A DNA stretch of 64,000 nucleotides, taken from assembly GCF_004027225.2 (NCBI RefSeq), contig NC_044277.2, forward strand, positions 102,665,725-102,729,724. Direction: 5' to 3'. Each line of letters opens with the position of its first letter. The first letter of the stretch is position 1. The notes beneath the pieces are model-generated. The model was not told the origin of the DNA. It made no database searches and worked only from the letters and a program-made list of their open reading frames with translations. Made by a program: the position numbers and the translations under genes. The DNA comes from Strigops habroptila. Taxonomy: Eukaryota > Chordata > Aves > Psittaciformes > Psittacidae. This document shows, one piece after another, positions 23,590 through 37,079 of the stretch.

Positions 23590-25764
23590 CGTCTTTACCC
23601 TCTTTATCCTTCACTGTAGCTCAAAGATTTGGATGATGGGTGCATGTATTCTGCGTTGTATGTTGTAGTTGTCCCTTTTTTTTGTTTGTTTTTTCACTTT
23701 TTCAACCCCTTTTGAAGCTAATGGGTGCCCTTGGGTTTCCACTTCAAGGGTTGAGATGGGAGCATCCTACCAGGGCTGCCTGGTGGCCTCCAAGAGGCTT
23801 CTCCTGAGCTTGGGGATGTCCATTTTTTTCTCAGCCCCCCAGAAGCAGTCCAGGGAAGAGCATCCCCATGCCCCTGCATGGAGGAAAGGCATGGGGGGAG
23901 CCTGCAAGGCTGAGCACCAACATGGGGCCTGTCCCACAATGGGAAACCAACCCTAGGGTCAGTCCCCAGAGCAAAAGGGACATCATCCCTGGAGGAGGCA
24001 TGGAGCTAAGGCAGCTTATCCATGCCTGCAGAGCCCTCCTCCATGCATGGCTGCTGGGTATGCAAAGCGGGGGGACTTCCCAGGTAGCTTCCAAGCTGGC
24101 CCCAGGACCATCATAGCCTTCATATCTCCTCAACACTGAAATGTAGCGGGGAACACTACCAAAGTCCTGAGAGGTCACACAGGAGAAGCTCTTGGGGCAG
24201 CTGGAGATGCACAAGGGGTGCCTTGAAGTCCCGCTGAGTTCACCAGAGCTGGGTTTCTTCACAGAAGAGCACCTAGTGCCAGCCCCTTTCTAAGTTAAAA
24301 GAGCACATTTTGGCTGGGAGGGAGGCTGGGCTGGCAAGAGCGGTTTGCCCCAAGGCTGCAACTAGAAGGGACCTTTTTGGCAATTTGCTTAATTAATTTG
24401 AGGGCAAAAATGTGATGCAACACCTTGGCAGAGCAAGATCGACGGCCTGGAGAGCAGCTCCTGAAGCTCCCAAGGTGTCTCTGGCTGCTCAGCCATGCCG
24501 TGGCAATGTCCCCAGCACATCACCTTGCAGTGGCATGTGACAATTGTCCTGTTCAAGTCACTCCTGCTCCACCAGTGTCACTCATGTGACAAAGTGCCCT
24601 TTTTCTTTTTTCCCTTTAAAAAAGGTAAAAATCAGTGCATAGGTCAGGGGTCTGGCTGTGTTGTTTCCCAAGCCTGCTTGGCTTGCAGGTGGTGGTTGCC
24701 CCTCTCTATAGGATGATTGATAGAAAATAAAACAGTCATGGAAGCATTCCCACCACCTAGAAGCATTTAGGAGAAACCTTGGGAAACCCTTGGGAAAGCC
24801 TGGAAACCCCTTTCCCTCACTGGCTACCAACCATTTCTCATCACCCCATGGCACCCATGGGGCCTGGAAAGATGCAGCCAAAGAGAAGCATCACCATGAT
24901 CCAGAGCCTCAGGGAAAAAGCAGAGAAAATACACTTGGTCCTGGCAACAGTGGGGAAATAAGAAGAAAGTGAGGGTGTGAGCCAGCCCATGGTGCAAAGG
25001 GAAAGCTGAATAAAACCCAGAAACCTGGATGGGGAAATGCACACCTATCCTATGGGCTTGCATCCGGCAGCACGGGCATAAATCATAACCACTGGCATTG
25101 ACCTGAAAGTGAAGGAAATTGGACCACAAATGCCATTGTCTAGTTTTCCATTTGGAATCCATTCTTAAAGGTTGCCATCTGCCCCCAGAGCAGAGAAGCT
25201 CAATTAGTTGAATAAACTATTTGTTACAAATTATTCGCTGGGCTGTAAAAGCAGCAATACTGAAAAAAGGCCTGTCTGTGGCTGGTCGGTGAAGCCTGGC
25301 CCCAGTTTCCCCACCCAGAAGGCTGTATTTGGTTGTGGTGTTTTTCTTTTATGAGGTTTATGTCTGTAAGTCCCTCATCTGATTGGGAAGGGAAAATCCC
25401 CATCATACAGCTCCAGCTGCCGCACTGGTCGGGTTTTGGCTTATGGTGATGACTTTGAGCTGTGCCCTGGCAAAGGGCATCATGGTGAAGGGTCCTGCCA
25501 GCCCCCAAGGGGCAGTGCTGCATCCCATCAACCAGCCCTTGGCATGGGCATCTCCTTGAGAAAGCGGCAGAGTTTATCACAGCCTCTTTGTGCCAGAGAA
25601 GTTCATGTTTGCCTTAAAAAGCGAGGCAGGAGAAGCCCTGGAGGACTTTTCCTGGCTGGTTGGGGACCGTCTTTCTGCAAGGTGCTCATGTTAAAGCCAT
25701 GGACACTCTGATTTTATAAGGCTGCATCTTAAATGGGGTGAAACCAGGTGCAACCTTGGCTGTG
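23590..25764. other. Intergenic region, nothing identified
   Basis: The sequence is single-copy in appearance. Open frames are short and overlap on both strands, with no recognisable protein and no exon chain. Confidence 0.55.
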
Positions 25765-25920
25765 GCAGGATTGAGGACAGCTGACAAGGCCAGCTTAGAT
25801 GGGGCTTTGAGCAACCTGGTCTAGTGGAAGGTGACCCTGTCCATGGCAGGGGGTTGGAACTGTACAAGCTTTAAGGTCCTTCCAACCCAAATCATTCTGT
25901 GATTCTATGATTCTATGACT
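25765..25920 (+). mobile_element. CR1 3' fragment
   Basis: The end of a CR1 LINE in sense orientation: CCATGGCAGGGGGTTGGAA, then AAGGTCCTTCCAACCCAAA, then the terminal ATTCTGTGATTCTATGATTCTATG repeats (quoted here in part). The 5' limit is approximate. Confidence 0.9.
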
Positions 25921-28900
25921 TTCTGCAACCTGCCCCAAGCCAGTGACACAGAAGTGGGACTCATGCCCTGTTCAACAGCAGGCAGTGGTGCTCCTTCCCA
26001 TCCTCTGGAATCAGTGATTCACTGCCCCAATTAAACCCATCTGTGCACTCCCCACCTTGCTTTAGGGCTTCATCACCCCCTTTATTTTCATTCATTTTCT
26101 GTTTTCCCTCCATATAGCCACTCTGTACACCCTGCTTGTTACACCCAGAGGCTTGGAATTACTCATCGCCCACTTTCGTTTCATTTGCAGGTGCCTGCAT
26201 GCGCTGAACCGTGTGTGCAGCCACCAGACTAGAAAGCATTTCTCTCCGGGTGGTGGAGCAGCCTCCGGAAAAGGGATGAGTCATTTGACGACCCACAGCC
26301 TGCAGGGACGGGGACTGGGACGGGCTGTGCCATGAGGCTCGGCTCCTCCAGACCTGGCGCCTCGCGGGAATGCGACACCCAAGGACATTTCTCGACAAGA
26401 ACAACTATAAAATGACGAGTAGGATGGACTTTATCTCCGGCAGGGAATGAATTAACCATGGAGCTCCAGGGCAAGGCGAGGGCAGGGGTATTGGCTCTGC
26501 AGTAGTGGGCACATTTCCATAGGGACAGATCCTGCATGCGAACGGCTTGTGTCCACTTTGGAGGCAGGAACGTTGGGACAAAGTACCTTTTCTCATCGCT
26601 TGTCTGGTTGATAGAAGAAAAAGGCAGGTTTGCACTGCATGTCCAAGCAGCTTGACACTGCAGGGGGGTAAGGTTGCCCCAGGCCTTGTGCAAAGGCAAT
26701 AAAAACATCCCAGTTGGTGCTCTGCATCCCTGCTGGCTCCAAGACTTCTGTCACTGTGACAGGCACTTTCTCCATGTGCATTTTTCATGGAATTGAGCAG
26801 AAGTTTGCAGGTGCTGAGGTTTTAACCCAGACCTAGAGATCAGCTTGGTTTTCCCATTAAAAAGGCACTGCAGAATTGGCAATAGTTGACACATTCCTGT
26901 GCCCCATTTGAGTTTTAGTCTGTCAATGCTGAGGGATGGGGGGGGAAGTTCAGCTCTCATTCCTTATTCTTTGGGGTAATGACGTTCAACATCACAGGAA
27001 TCCTCATTGCACTGTAAGGAAGTGTCCTCTCCACGAGATCAATCCAAACTACACACCACATTAAACGCAGTTTCATTTCTGCACCATGTGAGGGCCCCTC
27101 CATGGTCATCATCTCTGTAGGAGCTGTGAGTCTTCAGCATCTGGGGAAACGGGTGATGCTAATTGCACAGAATAAATGTAAGTATTCCAGCTCAGTGATT
27201 TCCCTATACTAAACAGTAAAATTCCTGTTTTGCCAGAGTGGGACTCCACTTTAGCAGCTAATAGAGAGAACTAAGTTTTCTATTTCACAGCCATGACCAT
27301 TAGGGGTTTTCAGTGCTGCCCAATCCACACGTCTCCATCAGTTTGTTGCGGAGTCAATGGCAGTATTGCCACCTACTGGGCACCTGCCTCCTCCTAGCCT
27401 CTCAGCGGTCCGAATTGCTCTTGGGCAATGCTTGCCTTCTCTGTGTCACCAGAGACACCATGTATCTCACTGAGATAGCATATTAAAATTAAAATAAAAT
27501 TAAAATAAAATACATTAAAATACAATACAATAAAATACAAAATAAAATAAATAAAATAAAATATAAAATAGAACTTGAATGTCCATCTCAGGCCTGGAAG
27601 AGAGGCAGGAATGTCCTGCAGCCTGGCTGTGTTTCCATGCTTGCCACACACATCCACAGCTGGAGGAAACCATCTCCAGAAGGTAAACGCTTAAAAAAAC
27701 CCATGGATGCACCTATATTTTGGCCAGGCAAGATGAGTGAAGGACCAAAATGCCTGTGGCTGACTCCATCACATGGGTGGGTGCATGAAACCCACCAAAG
27801 GGGGAATACCTGTGACCAGAGAGCTGAAATATTTTGGTACAAGCACGGAGGCTGTGAAGACCTTTAGGTCAGTCCAGCTGAGGAGGTAGAAAGGCTCAAG
27901 CTGGCCTAGGGACCCAATTCCCTGGGGACCACAACAAGGCACATGCTGGGGTAAAACATTACAGGAGAATTCTGCCTCCGGGATGAATAACATAAAAGGA
28001 GCTCCCTCCAAATAAGCCTGTTCCACTGAGATACCCTGTGTAGGAAACTATTACCTATTACACTTCCCTGGAAATAAATACTTGGCTACTACTTTGGAAT
28101 AAATAGAGATGAGAACTTAATGGTCTTTAAGTGCTTTTCATAGCCAAAGCATCCCAAAGTGCTTTCTTGTAATAAAGGCTGGATAGCAGTCAGGAGGCAA
28201 ATGAGCCCCTCCTAGTCATACTCCCAAATACCTGTCATTTTTGCCTGCAAGTGAGCAAGGGAACTATCGAGTGGAGTGGTACGATTTCAAGCAGAGATTT
28301 TGGGAATTATTCTGGTAAAGGATGGCAGCCCCAGGGTAGGAATTAGATGAGATGTCTACAACCAGAACATCTCTGTTCAGCTGTGGCGTGATTGAGGGCC
28401 CCATTGCTGAGCTCATTTCTGTGACTTTTGAGGTACCCAGCTCTGTTGTGTTTTGGGACAGTTGAGATGCTCAGGGGTATGAAGACATCCCCATGGGGCT
28501 GGCAGAGATAAGATGAGACGTCAGGAGATCCGTGCCCCTTTGGCGTAGCCAGGATGGGATGGGATGTCCTCAGACATCCCTAATGGCACTGGCCACTATA
28601 TTTGATCCCTGCACTGCCAAGCTGTTTTTCACAGCATCTACAACCTTACCTCCCCAAATAGCTCAAGGTGTAGCCAGTCCTACACTGCACCAGAGCACCC
28701 TATACCTGGTGGGACCAGCCCCAGCTGAGAAGTTTCCTGTTGCTGTGGTTGTCTTTTTCTCCTGCTCCCCATAAAGATATGGGGAGCATCAGTTTTCCAA
28801 AATCTAGTTCATTCTCTGGTTTAGCTGCATCCTCACCACCCACCTTTGGAGAAAAGAATGGAAATACGTATGAGCATTATAGTACTGTTACTGTGCCCAG

Positions 28901-31142
28901 CTGTATTTTCCCAATACCGTTGGTTATTACATCGCTGCAACACCCAATATCTTCACACAGTAAAACCTGCACGAAGCACTGCATTTTCCACAGGCTTCCT
29001 GAGGCGTACTCCTGGGATCACAGCTTTGCCTGGCAGCGCTGGGGAACAAGTAGCTCTAGCAAGGCTCTTGCATAGCAAGAGGTAAATGAGGCACAGGAGA
29101 AGCACATTCACCCTGCCACGCATGCTGCCAGGCGATTGCCTCCCTCTTATCCTACGCAATAAATCACGGCTGAGCAGCACAAGCTGTTCCTGTCATCGAA
29201 ACGTGGAAAGAAACACTCCTCTTGGCACGAGGGATGTGATAATGACCCTGAATTAGAGCTGTACACCTCCAGCACCTGATTCTCCTGCTCCTGCGGGTGC
29301 AGCCTGATGTTTCTCCTCCTGGCTGTTGCAGGAACAGGTCCAGGTCTTGCTCATGCAGAAGCAGAATTTAAAAGAGCAATGCCCAGGCTGGCTTTCAGAG
29401 CAGCCTATGACAAGAGGTTTCAAGCAGCTGATGGCCACAGCTGCCCTGTGGAACCCAGGGGCAGTTGCATGTCTGCAGGCAGAAGCAGGGGCAGCCCATA
29501 ACTGCTGTCACATCAGGGGATGAACAGGGGATGGCTGTGGTATTTTGGGTTGTGGCAAGGACATGCAAACTCATTAAATTGTTAACATGGTTCTGGGAGT
29601 GCTTTTGGCCCAGGGAGCAGCAACATCCTCGATGGTTCCCAGCTCTGTGCAGCCCAGGACAGGGACTGGGGGCTGATGAGAGTTTCGGACCCCATATGAC
29701 CTCCCCAAGTCCCCACCTGTGCAGAGCACACAGAGTTAGATGCCAAGCGCAGGTATCAGGCACTGCAAAACCACCATGGACTCTAATACTTCACTTCTCA
29801 GCATCCGAGTAATCTTGGGAAGTGGTTTGAGTGGCTTCCTTTAAAAATCTTATTTCCCGAAGCCTTTGATGTGTGTCTTTTTAATTCCTTCCGAAATTCA
29901 AAGGGAAAGGCTTGAATATAGACAGGCCAAGATTTCAGATGCCAGCATGTTCCTGTCACTTGGCTGCTTAGTGCTTTTATAAGGGTCATTAGTCCATCAC
30001 TGAGCCTAACAAATCCAGGAGAAGTTAAATATTTGAACTTGCTATAGCAGCAGCAATCACACATGCTGTCTGAAAAGGAGCAAAACCAATGCAGCTATAT
30101 CGAGGAGCAGGAAAGCCGAGATTCGGGGGGGGTTTAACTTGTGAGGAGAATTGCCAGAGCTCTGAGCACCCAGAAGACGCTGCCAAGTTCAGTCCAATAA
30201 AGCAGCGAGCCAAAAATACAGCTGGACTCCACTCCTTTACAAGCCTTAAGGAAAGCGCTGCTGGTGGTGGTTTCATTTGTGCTTGCCATAATAAGGAAGA
30301 TTTATCTGGTTGCAAATCAGACCTCTGGATAACGGTGGCAAAAAGCAGCTCCTGTTTGTCATTGCTTATCTGTGTGTCTGCAAGCAAACACGAAGGACAG
30401 AAGGCAAGGCTACGTACATGCCATTTTATCATCCTCAGCCTACAAAACTTCGGTAACAGTGGGTGATAACCTTACCGGGTATTCCTTCGGTTTGCCAATG
30501 CCCTCTAGTGGCTTTTGGAGAGAAGAAAAGCGCATTCCCCCCAAAAAAGAGGATTTTGCAAAAATACTGCTATTCCATTGGTGTATGCAGGATTTAGGAG
30601 AAATGGGCCATATGTAATTTAAAATGGAAAAAGAGCTAAATCAAACTGCTTCTTTCATAAATGCTCATCTCATACACAGCAAAACGGGGAGAGGGAAGGG
30701 TGAGGGATTCCCCATGTATTCCTAGAAGATGGTTTTCTAGTTCATCAAAAGACAAATCTTGCTTTGTAGATTTCCTTCTCTTCCTCATTCCCTCCCTTCA
30801 CAGACCCTGCTGTGTGTCTAATAGGAGCACAGCTTTCATTTGGAAATGTTGTACACTGCAGATAGGCTTGCCCAGCTGGCTGGAGTATGAGTCCCAGCAT
30901 GCCCAGCAGTGCAGGGGATTGTTTTACACTGAATTTATTGCTTCCTCACTACAAAAGCTCCCTCCAGAAATGCCCTTTTCTGGCACTTAGTCTTAGAAAA
31001 TTAACTTTAAAAATAATCATCCTGCACAGAGTGAATTTAAGAATGTTAGATGGATCATCCTTTCTGTGGGTTGAGTTTGACAGTACACTTGAGGCAGATG
31101 CCCTCTGTATGAGCAGCACTGCACTGAAGCTGTTTGTTTATA
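25921..31142. other. Intergenic region, no gene seen
   Basis: There is no convincing coding sequence. An AP-1 site TGAGTCA at 26277-26283 lies next to TTTGACGAC, a possible distal regulatory spot. A (TAAAA)n microsatellite is listed separately. Confidence 0.5.
27481..27571. repeat. (TAAAA)n microsatellite
   Basis: About 90 bases of interrupted TAAAA, TACAA and TAAA units. Confidence 0.85.
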
Positions 31143-31880
31143 GGATAGGAGAGGAAAGGATAGAAATAGACTGTTTCAGTTGGAAGGGACCTACAACGAT
31201 CATCTAGTCCAACTGCCTGACCAATTCAGGGCCGACCAAAAGTTAAAGCATGTTACTAAAGGGCATTGTCCAAATGCCTCTTGAACACTGATAGGCTTGG
31301 GGCATCGACCACCTCTCTAGGAAGCCTGTCCCAATGTCTGACCACTCTTTTGGTAACAAAATGTTTTTTACTGTCCAGTCTGATCTTCCCCTGGTGCAGC
31401 TTTGAACTATTCCCACATGTTATATCGCTGGATCTCAGGAAGAAGAGAGAAGCACCTCCATCTCCACCTGCCCTCCTGTAGAGAGGACTGTAGAGAGCAA
31501 TGAGGTGTCCCCTCAGCCTCCTTTTCTCCAGAGCAGACAAGCCCAAAGTCCTTAGCTGCTCCTCATAGGACATCCCTTCCAGCCCTGTCACCAGCTTTGT
31601 TGCCCTCCCCTGGATGCATTCAAGGACCTTCGCATCCTTCTTAAACTGCGGGGCCCAGCACTGCCCACAGCACTCAAGGTGAGGCTGCACCAACACTTGA
31701 TACAGGGGGATAATCACCTCTTTTGACCGGCAGATCATGCTGTGTTTGATGCATCCAGTATGTAGTTTGCCCTCCTGTCACACTGCTGACTCACACTGAG
31801 CTGCTGTCAACCAGCACCCCCTTTCTGCAAGGCTGGTCTCCAGCCATTCCTCTTTATTCCATTCCACAATTTATATTTGT
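31143..31880 (-). mobile_element. CR1 fragment with reverse-transcriptase C-terminus
   Basis: In antisense orientation the element's 3' UTR starts at about 31143 with the TTGGAAGGGACCTACAAC-type sequence. From 31738 down to 31256 the - strand is open for 160 codons and reads as the C-terminal end of the CR1 reverse transcriptase, with EVIIPLYQVLVQPHLE, LSALEKRRLRG and HWDRLPREVV recognisable. Upstream RT-like sequence continues to about 31880 with a stop. The element is 5'-truncated and inactive. Confidence 0.88.
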
Positions 31881-31899
31881 GCCCAGCAGTGTCACACTG

Positions 31900-33930
31900 T
31901 TGCTCTGCTCCTTACCAACCTCCAAGCACCAAGCTTTCAGGGGGAGCTTGAAAATGCTCTGCTAATAACAGACCTTGCATTGCATCCAACCCTCACCAGT
32001 CTCCACCTGCGCAGATCATAGTGACTTTTGTTTGAGATCCCCACTAGTCACCCTGGGAGCAGATCTCATGGTCAGCCACCAGCAGCATCACCTCCTGCAT
32101 CTGGCGGCACTGCTGCAACCTCCTAGCAGAAACAGAATGAGATTTTGGTCCAGGAAAGGAAGCCCGCACCTGATGCAGCCTTACCTGCACAATGGTCCCT
32201 CTGAAATCAGGAGGGATCCTCAACATTTCTCCTTCCTCTTTACTTACCATTAACCACCTCCATATGGTAATATAGCAGGGATGGTTACGAGACAAAAAAT
32301 TCTCATTCAGGTGGATGTACTTCCAGCTTAATGAACCCATTGTCATAGAAAGGAGAATCAAGGTGCAGAAGGGGATTATCATAGCTTTAATGGGAAACAG
32401 GTTAAAGACTCTATGAAAATCCTGGATTAGTCATAAACCATATGTCCTCACTCACATTTTGTCACTTATGCAGGTCTCTAGCCTCTGGCATGATGACAGA
32501 CAAGCACCTTGCAAACATAATTAATTAATCCTTACAGCTATCACAGGTGACAGGAAAACACAAGCCATTAAGAGAGAATAGGCCATGGCACAGCCTGATA
32601 AAGGGCTAACATCCCTCAGAAATCTCTTACTCCTCCAGAGGCACCCAAACTCAGAGTGAATTTCAGTGGACCCTGTGTGGACAGGCATGCCTCTGAGAGG
32701 GGATTTAAGACAGTCCCTTGGCATTTCCCTGTTAGCTTTCCTTCATAAGATGCAAATAATGGTGTGACTGCTGGCAAGCCCCTGAATCTGCTACACATCC
32801 TGGATCCATCCATGAGGCCCATCCTTCCCTTGTTTGGGGCAAACCAGGGCTCAGTTCATCCACATAGACACCGTGTAACACTTCCAAGAGAGGACAACAC
32901 TCAGTGCCACCCACCTCCAAGAGACTGCTCACCCAGAGCCACTCTGGAGGTTGTTCCTGGTGGCCTGAAAACAAATCAAAGAATAATGAATGTAAAAACT
33001 ACTCGCCACTTCTAGCTTTGCAGTGTAATTCTTGCACCACTGAGACCTTCCACCAATGTAATTATTTCTAAAGCACCTTCCACCAGAGGATTTTTAATGG
33101 ACTGTAGCTGAACAGTCTTAAGAATTAGGCAAAGGCAGCCTGCAGTTTGCTGGCAAAGCAAATGAAGGTGCAGCATCAGCGAATACAGTGCTGAGCTAGG
33201 TCTTGAGCAAGAAAGTTCATTTTGTATCTCTGCATCTGTCTGAAACAGAGTGTGAAGGATCAGCTTGTTGCACTTTATTGTAAGTAAATTCACTAAAGGC
33301 ATGAGTAATTAAAGAGGAGCGTTCGCTTACTGGTGTCACACTGTACTGTTTAGGTGGTGCATGTCAGACATGCTGCAGAGCAACTTGCACAATGTGGCCC
33401 ATGAGCTAGGAGACATGCCTTTTATTCAATCTTTACACCTCTGTGCAGGTTTCTCAGGATGAAATCCCATTCCAAAAGCTCCAATCCATGTAAATGCACC
33501 TCCTCTTATGCAAATCAGCAATCAGCTTAATTTCCACTCCCAGGAAGTCAGCAATTAATATGTAAAACCCAACAGAGTTTTCCAGTTCCCCTGATTAAGT
33601 GCACAGCGAGATGTCCAGCTGTGCACAGAACAGCACCAGTGGAGAGCTCAGAGGATGAGAAGGGTCTGGCTCCATGTGCAACAAGAATGAGAAGCAGAAC
33701 AGGAGTTTTAATGCTTTTTATCCTAGTCACATGCTGAGGCAATAGGATTCAGTCATGACCCATTTGCTTCTGGTAAGGGTGCCACCACAAATATGAGCGT
33801 AGTACACTGGGTGGCCCAGATCAGCAATCTGAAGCAATACCTGGGTCAAACGACAACATATTTTACACAAAAGCTGTGCCATGCCTCTGCAGAAACAGTG
33901 TGTGTGGCTTTGGACAGTGGAAGCTGTCAT
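31900..33930. other. Intergenic region, nothing identified
   Basis: No coding or repeat signature is recognised. An octamer ATGCAAAT occurs at 33508-33515. Confidence 0.5.
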
Positions 33931-33934
33931 TACT

Positions 33935-34183
33935 GGCTTTAAGCTGAAAGAGCGTAGATTTAGATTAGATATTAGGAAGAAATTCTTTACTGTGAGGGTG
34001 GTGAGGCCCTGGCACAGGTTGCCCAGAGAAGCTGTGGCTGCCCCATCCCTGGAAGTGTTCAAGGCCAGGTTGGACGAGGCTTGGAGCAGCCTGGTCTGGT
34101 GGAAGGTGTCCCTGCCCATGGCAGGGGTTAGAACTAGAACTTTAAGGTCCTTTCCAATCCAAACCATTCTGTGATTCTCTGAG
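33935..34183 (+). mobile_element. CR1 3' fragment
   Basis: Sense orientation. The C-terminal RT phrase ([21 protein letters not shown]) is followed by the short CR1 3'UTR and the ATTCTGTGATTCT end. Confidence 0.92.
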
Positions 34184-34189
34184 TTCTGT

Positions 34190-34985
34190 AGTACAGAAGC
34201 CCACACTGCCCATGCCAACAGCATCACTCTAGCACATTCTCCATCTCATTTGAAGTTTTGCATGCCTGCTAAATTCTTACATCCAAGCATATTAGAAGAT
34301 CATCTTTAAGGACTTTTGTTATGGTGCTTTTCATACTAACTTATCTGATAAGCTATGTCTGAATTTGTGATTAATACAATTTATCTACACTCCATAACCC
34401 ATTAAACTGATCAAAAATGTTCTCTGTGTGGGAAAAAGGGGGAGCTGTGAACTGTTCAAGGTAGAGCCCAAGGATACACAAACACCTACACACTGCATGG
34501 TTCCCACAGGGCCATGAAGCAGAAAAAAACCCTGATAAATTTGGAGAGCTCTCAGGTCAAATCAGGAACGAAGTAATACAAACCCAGGCTCAAGAAGCCA
34601 ACACTTCAGACTAGCAATTGTTGATGCACATGTTGTATTCCCTTGTAAGAAATTTGTCTGTCAGTCCAGCTGTCTGCTAATCCATTTAATATGAACTGAT
34701 CTTTGTCAGCTAGATAAAAAGAGTAATAACAAACAGGGAGAAGCATAACCACTGAGGGTGGTTCAACCTTGGCTAGACATGTTCAACTGACCTTGGCTGG
34801 ACATGCTGATCCTTTTTTAGGATCCTTTTCTGCTCCTTGTTCCCTGCTGAATGAGTTTTCCTCTGCCTGCCTGTAAATGCTGGCTCTCCGGTGGCAGGAT
34901 GGGAGGTAGGGAGCAGGGATATGGCCAAAGGAGGTACTGCAGCTGGAAAAAACCTGCACTGTCTCTGAGGAACGGAAAAGGCCCC
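34190..34985. other. Intergenic region, nothing identified
   Basis: Single-copy-looking sequence between two CR1 fragments, with no coding signal. Confidence 0.5.
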
Positions 34986-34989
34986 ACAG

Positions 34990-35645
34990 TTACAGAAGGG
35001 TTGAGGTTGGAGGTCTGAAGGTCATCTGGTCCAGCCCCCTGCTAAAGCAGGTGCACCTAGAACTGGTTGACCATGACCATGTCCAGACAGCTTTTGAATG
35101 GAGACTCCATGATGTCCCTGAGCAACCTGTGCCAGTGCTCAGTCACCCTCACAGTGAAAATGTGTTTCCTGATGTTCAGAGGGAACTACCTGTGTTTCAG
35201 TTTGTTCCCAAGGCTTCTGGACCTGCCACTGGGCACCACTGAAAAGAGCCTGGCTCCATCCTCTCTGTACGCTCTCTGCAGGTATTTATACACAACGATG
35301 AGATCCTCCCTGACCCTTCCCTTCTCCAGGCTGAACATTCCCATCTCTCTCAGCCTTTTCTCATAAGTGAGGTGCTTCCACCCTTGTCATCTTTGTGACC
35401 TTTTAGTGGACTTTCTTCAGTATGCCAATGTCATCTGGTACTGGGGAGACCAGAACTGGACCCAGTACTTCAGGTGTGACCTTTCCAGTACTGAGTAGAG
35501 AGGAATGATCACCTCCCTTGACCTGCTGGCCATGCTTTGCTTGATGCAGCCCAGAGTACCATTTTCCTTCTTTGAGACTGCTGGGTCATGTTCAGCTTGG
35601 CGTGTACCAGGACTGGTCATCCACCCAGATATGACAATGGAATCC
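34990..35645 (-). mobile_element. CR1 fragment, antisense
   Basis: The 3' end lies at the left (GGTTGAGGTTGGAGGTC, then CATCTGGTCCAGCCCCC). RT remnants on the - strand include SREVIIPLYSVLERSHLKY near 35510. There are many frame breaks, so this is an old copy. Confidence 0.88.
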
Positions 35646-35649
35646 GCCA

Positions 35650-37000
35650 TCCACAGAATAGATATGGTAGGACCAGAACCTTTTCCATATCATCCCAACA
35701 GTCCTCTTTTACAAATCTTTTTCATTTTACTGGAAGCCACAAAAAGTTCAGGGTGATATTTCAGCACTGAGGCCTTTCTTTAAGCCATTGAACACTTTTT
35801 CCCCCTTACATCATAGATCATTTTTAGCTTCCAGTTAGTTTTGGCTGGGAGGTAAGAAAGTGGCCTCCTAGCCAAACAGTCTCTTCACTCACTTTCACTA
35901 CATTCATCATTCTTGTTAGACCTGGCAAACCCACTCATTTTCTATTGCTAATTTATTTTTCCAAAGACTTTATGTGTTTCCTACATACAATTTTGTTGAA
36001 GAACATTGTTGTTTGTTTATTGTCCTTTTGGACATCATGCCATTTAGCCTGAGTAATTGTTTGTCTGTAATCTGTACTCTACAGCAGTGTGTATGGTATC
36101 ATACACATTTTGCAGCTGAGTGGCTTTGATGTTGGGCTGTGTTGTAACGCTCGAAGGAGAAATAAATTACCCTGAGGATGATGAATTACAGCTGTTTTCA
36201 GAATTCATCCACTTCAGGCATTGTTTTAGCATACAGCTCTTGAGGGACAGTCTGTGTTTTGCTCTGGGCTCTACATATGTGGTTTGTGGAAGAGGGGAAC
36301 CTAAGGGACATATGTGAATGGAGAAAGGGGAGTTCAAGCATTGGGATTGGGAAGCTGTTCCATGTATGAGCACTTGCCAGCATGCAAAAACTTGAATTTA
36401 TGAGTTAGGATTTTAGCTGTAAGGGAAGGAAATGAAAAAGCACGGAGATTGACGTTAATGGCAATGAGAAGGCTCGTTAGTTTTTAGTATTGCAGTGTTA
36501 CCCTGGAGCTCAAATTGTGAAGCTTGGCTTGAGATGCCCAAGTCTAGAGCTGCCATCCAAAACACAACATCTCACCTACTGCTAAATCTCAGAGGCCTAT
36601 AACCCTCCAGGGTCTATGACATTTGTTTCGCAAAATGAACAGTCTTGGAATCAGAGTCCAGGACTCTTCCTCTTGGAAGGAGCATCTCAAGCCAGAGCCA
36701 TCCCAAGGTTTCTCTTAAAAGTAGGCAATAAAGAGCTTCTGTGTACCAAGTAAACAAAACAGGACATCTTTCACCCCAGAAAACCAACTCAAATGTCCCT
36801 GTTTGTGTCCATATGTCAAAACTCTTTTATACTCTAAAGCAGAGAGGTCTCATTCATGCTGACAAAAGAGTATAGTCCCTTGTCTATACTGACTTTCCAA
36901 GCCACACATAAAAGTTGCTATGAGGAGCATGGGCTGGTGCAAACCAGTATTATGTCAGACTGTGCTAACATTTAACTGAAAAAGCAGGACAATGCCTCAG
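35650..37000. other. Intergenic region, nothing identified
   Basis: AT-leaning sequence without coding potential. Confidence 0.5.
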
Positions 37001-37078
37001 TTGGTGCTCTAGCACTGTTTAGTTAATTGGTGCTCTAGTAGCGCTTAGTTAATCAGTGATCTAGCACTGTTTACTTAA
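37001..37078. repeat. 26-bp tandem repeat, three copies
   Basis: Units 37001-37026, 37027-37052 and 37053-37078 share the form TTGGTGCTCTAGCACTGTTT plus AGTTAA, with a few substitutions. Confidence 0.9.
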
Positions 37079-37079
37079 T

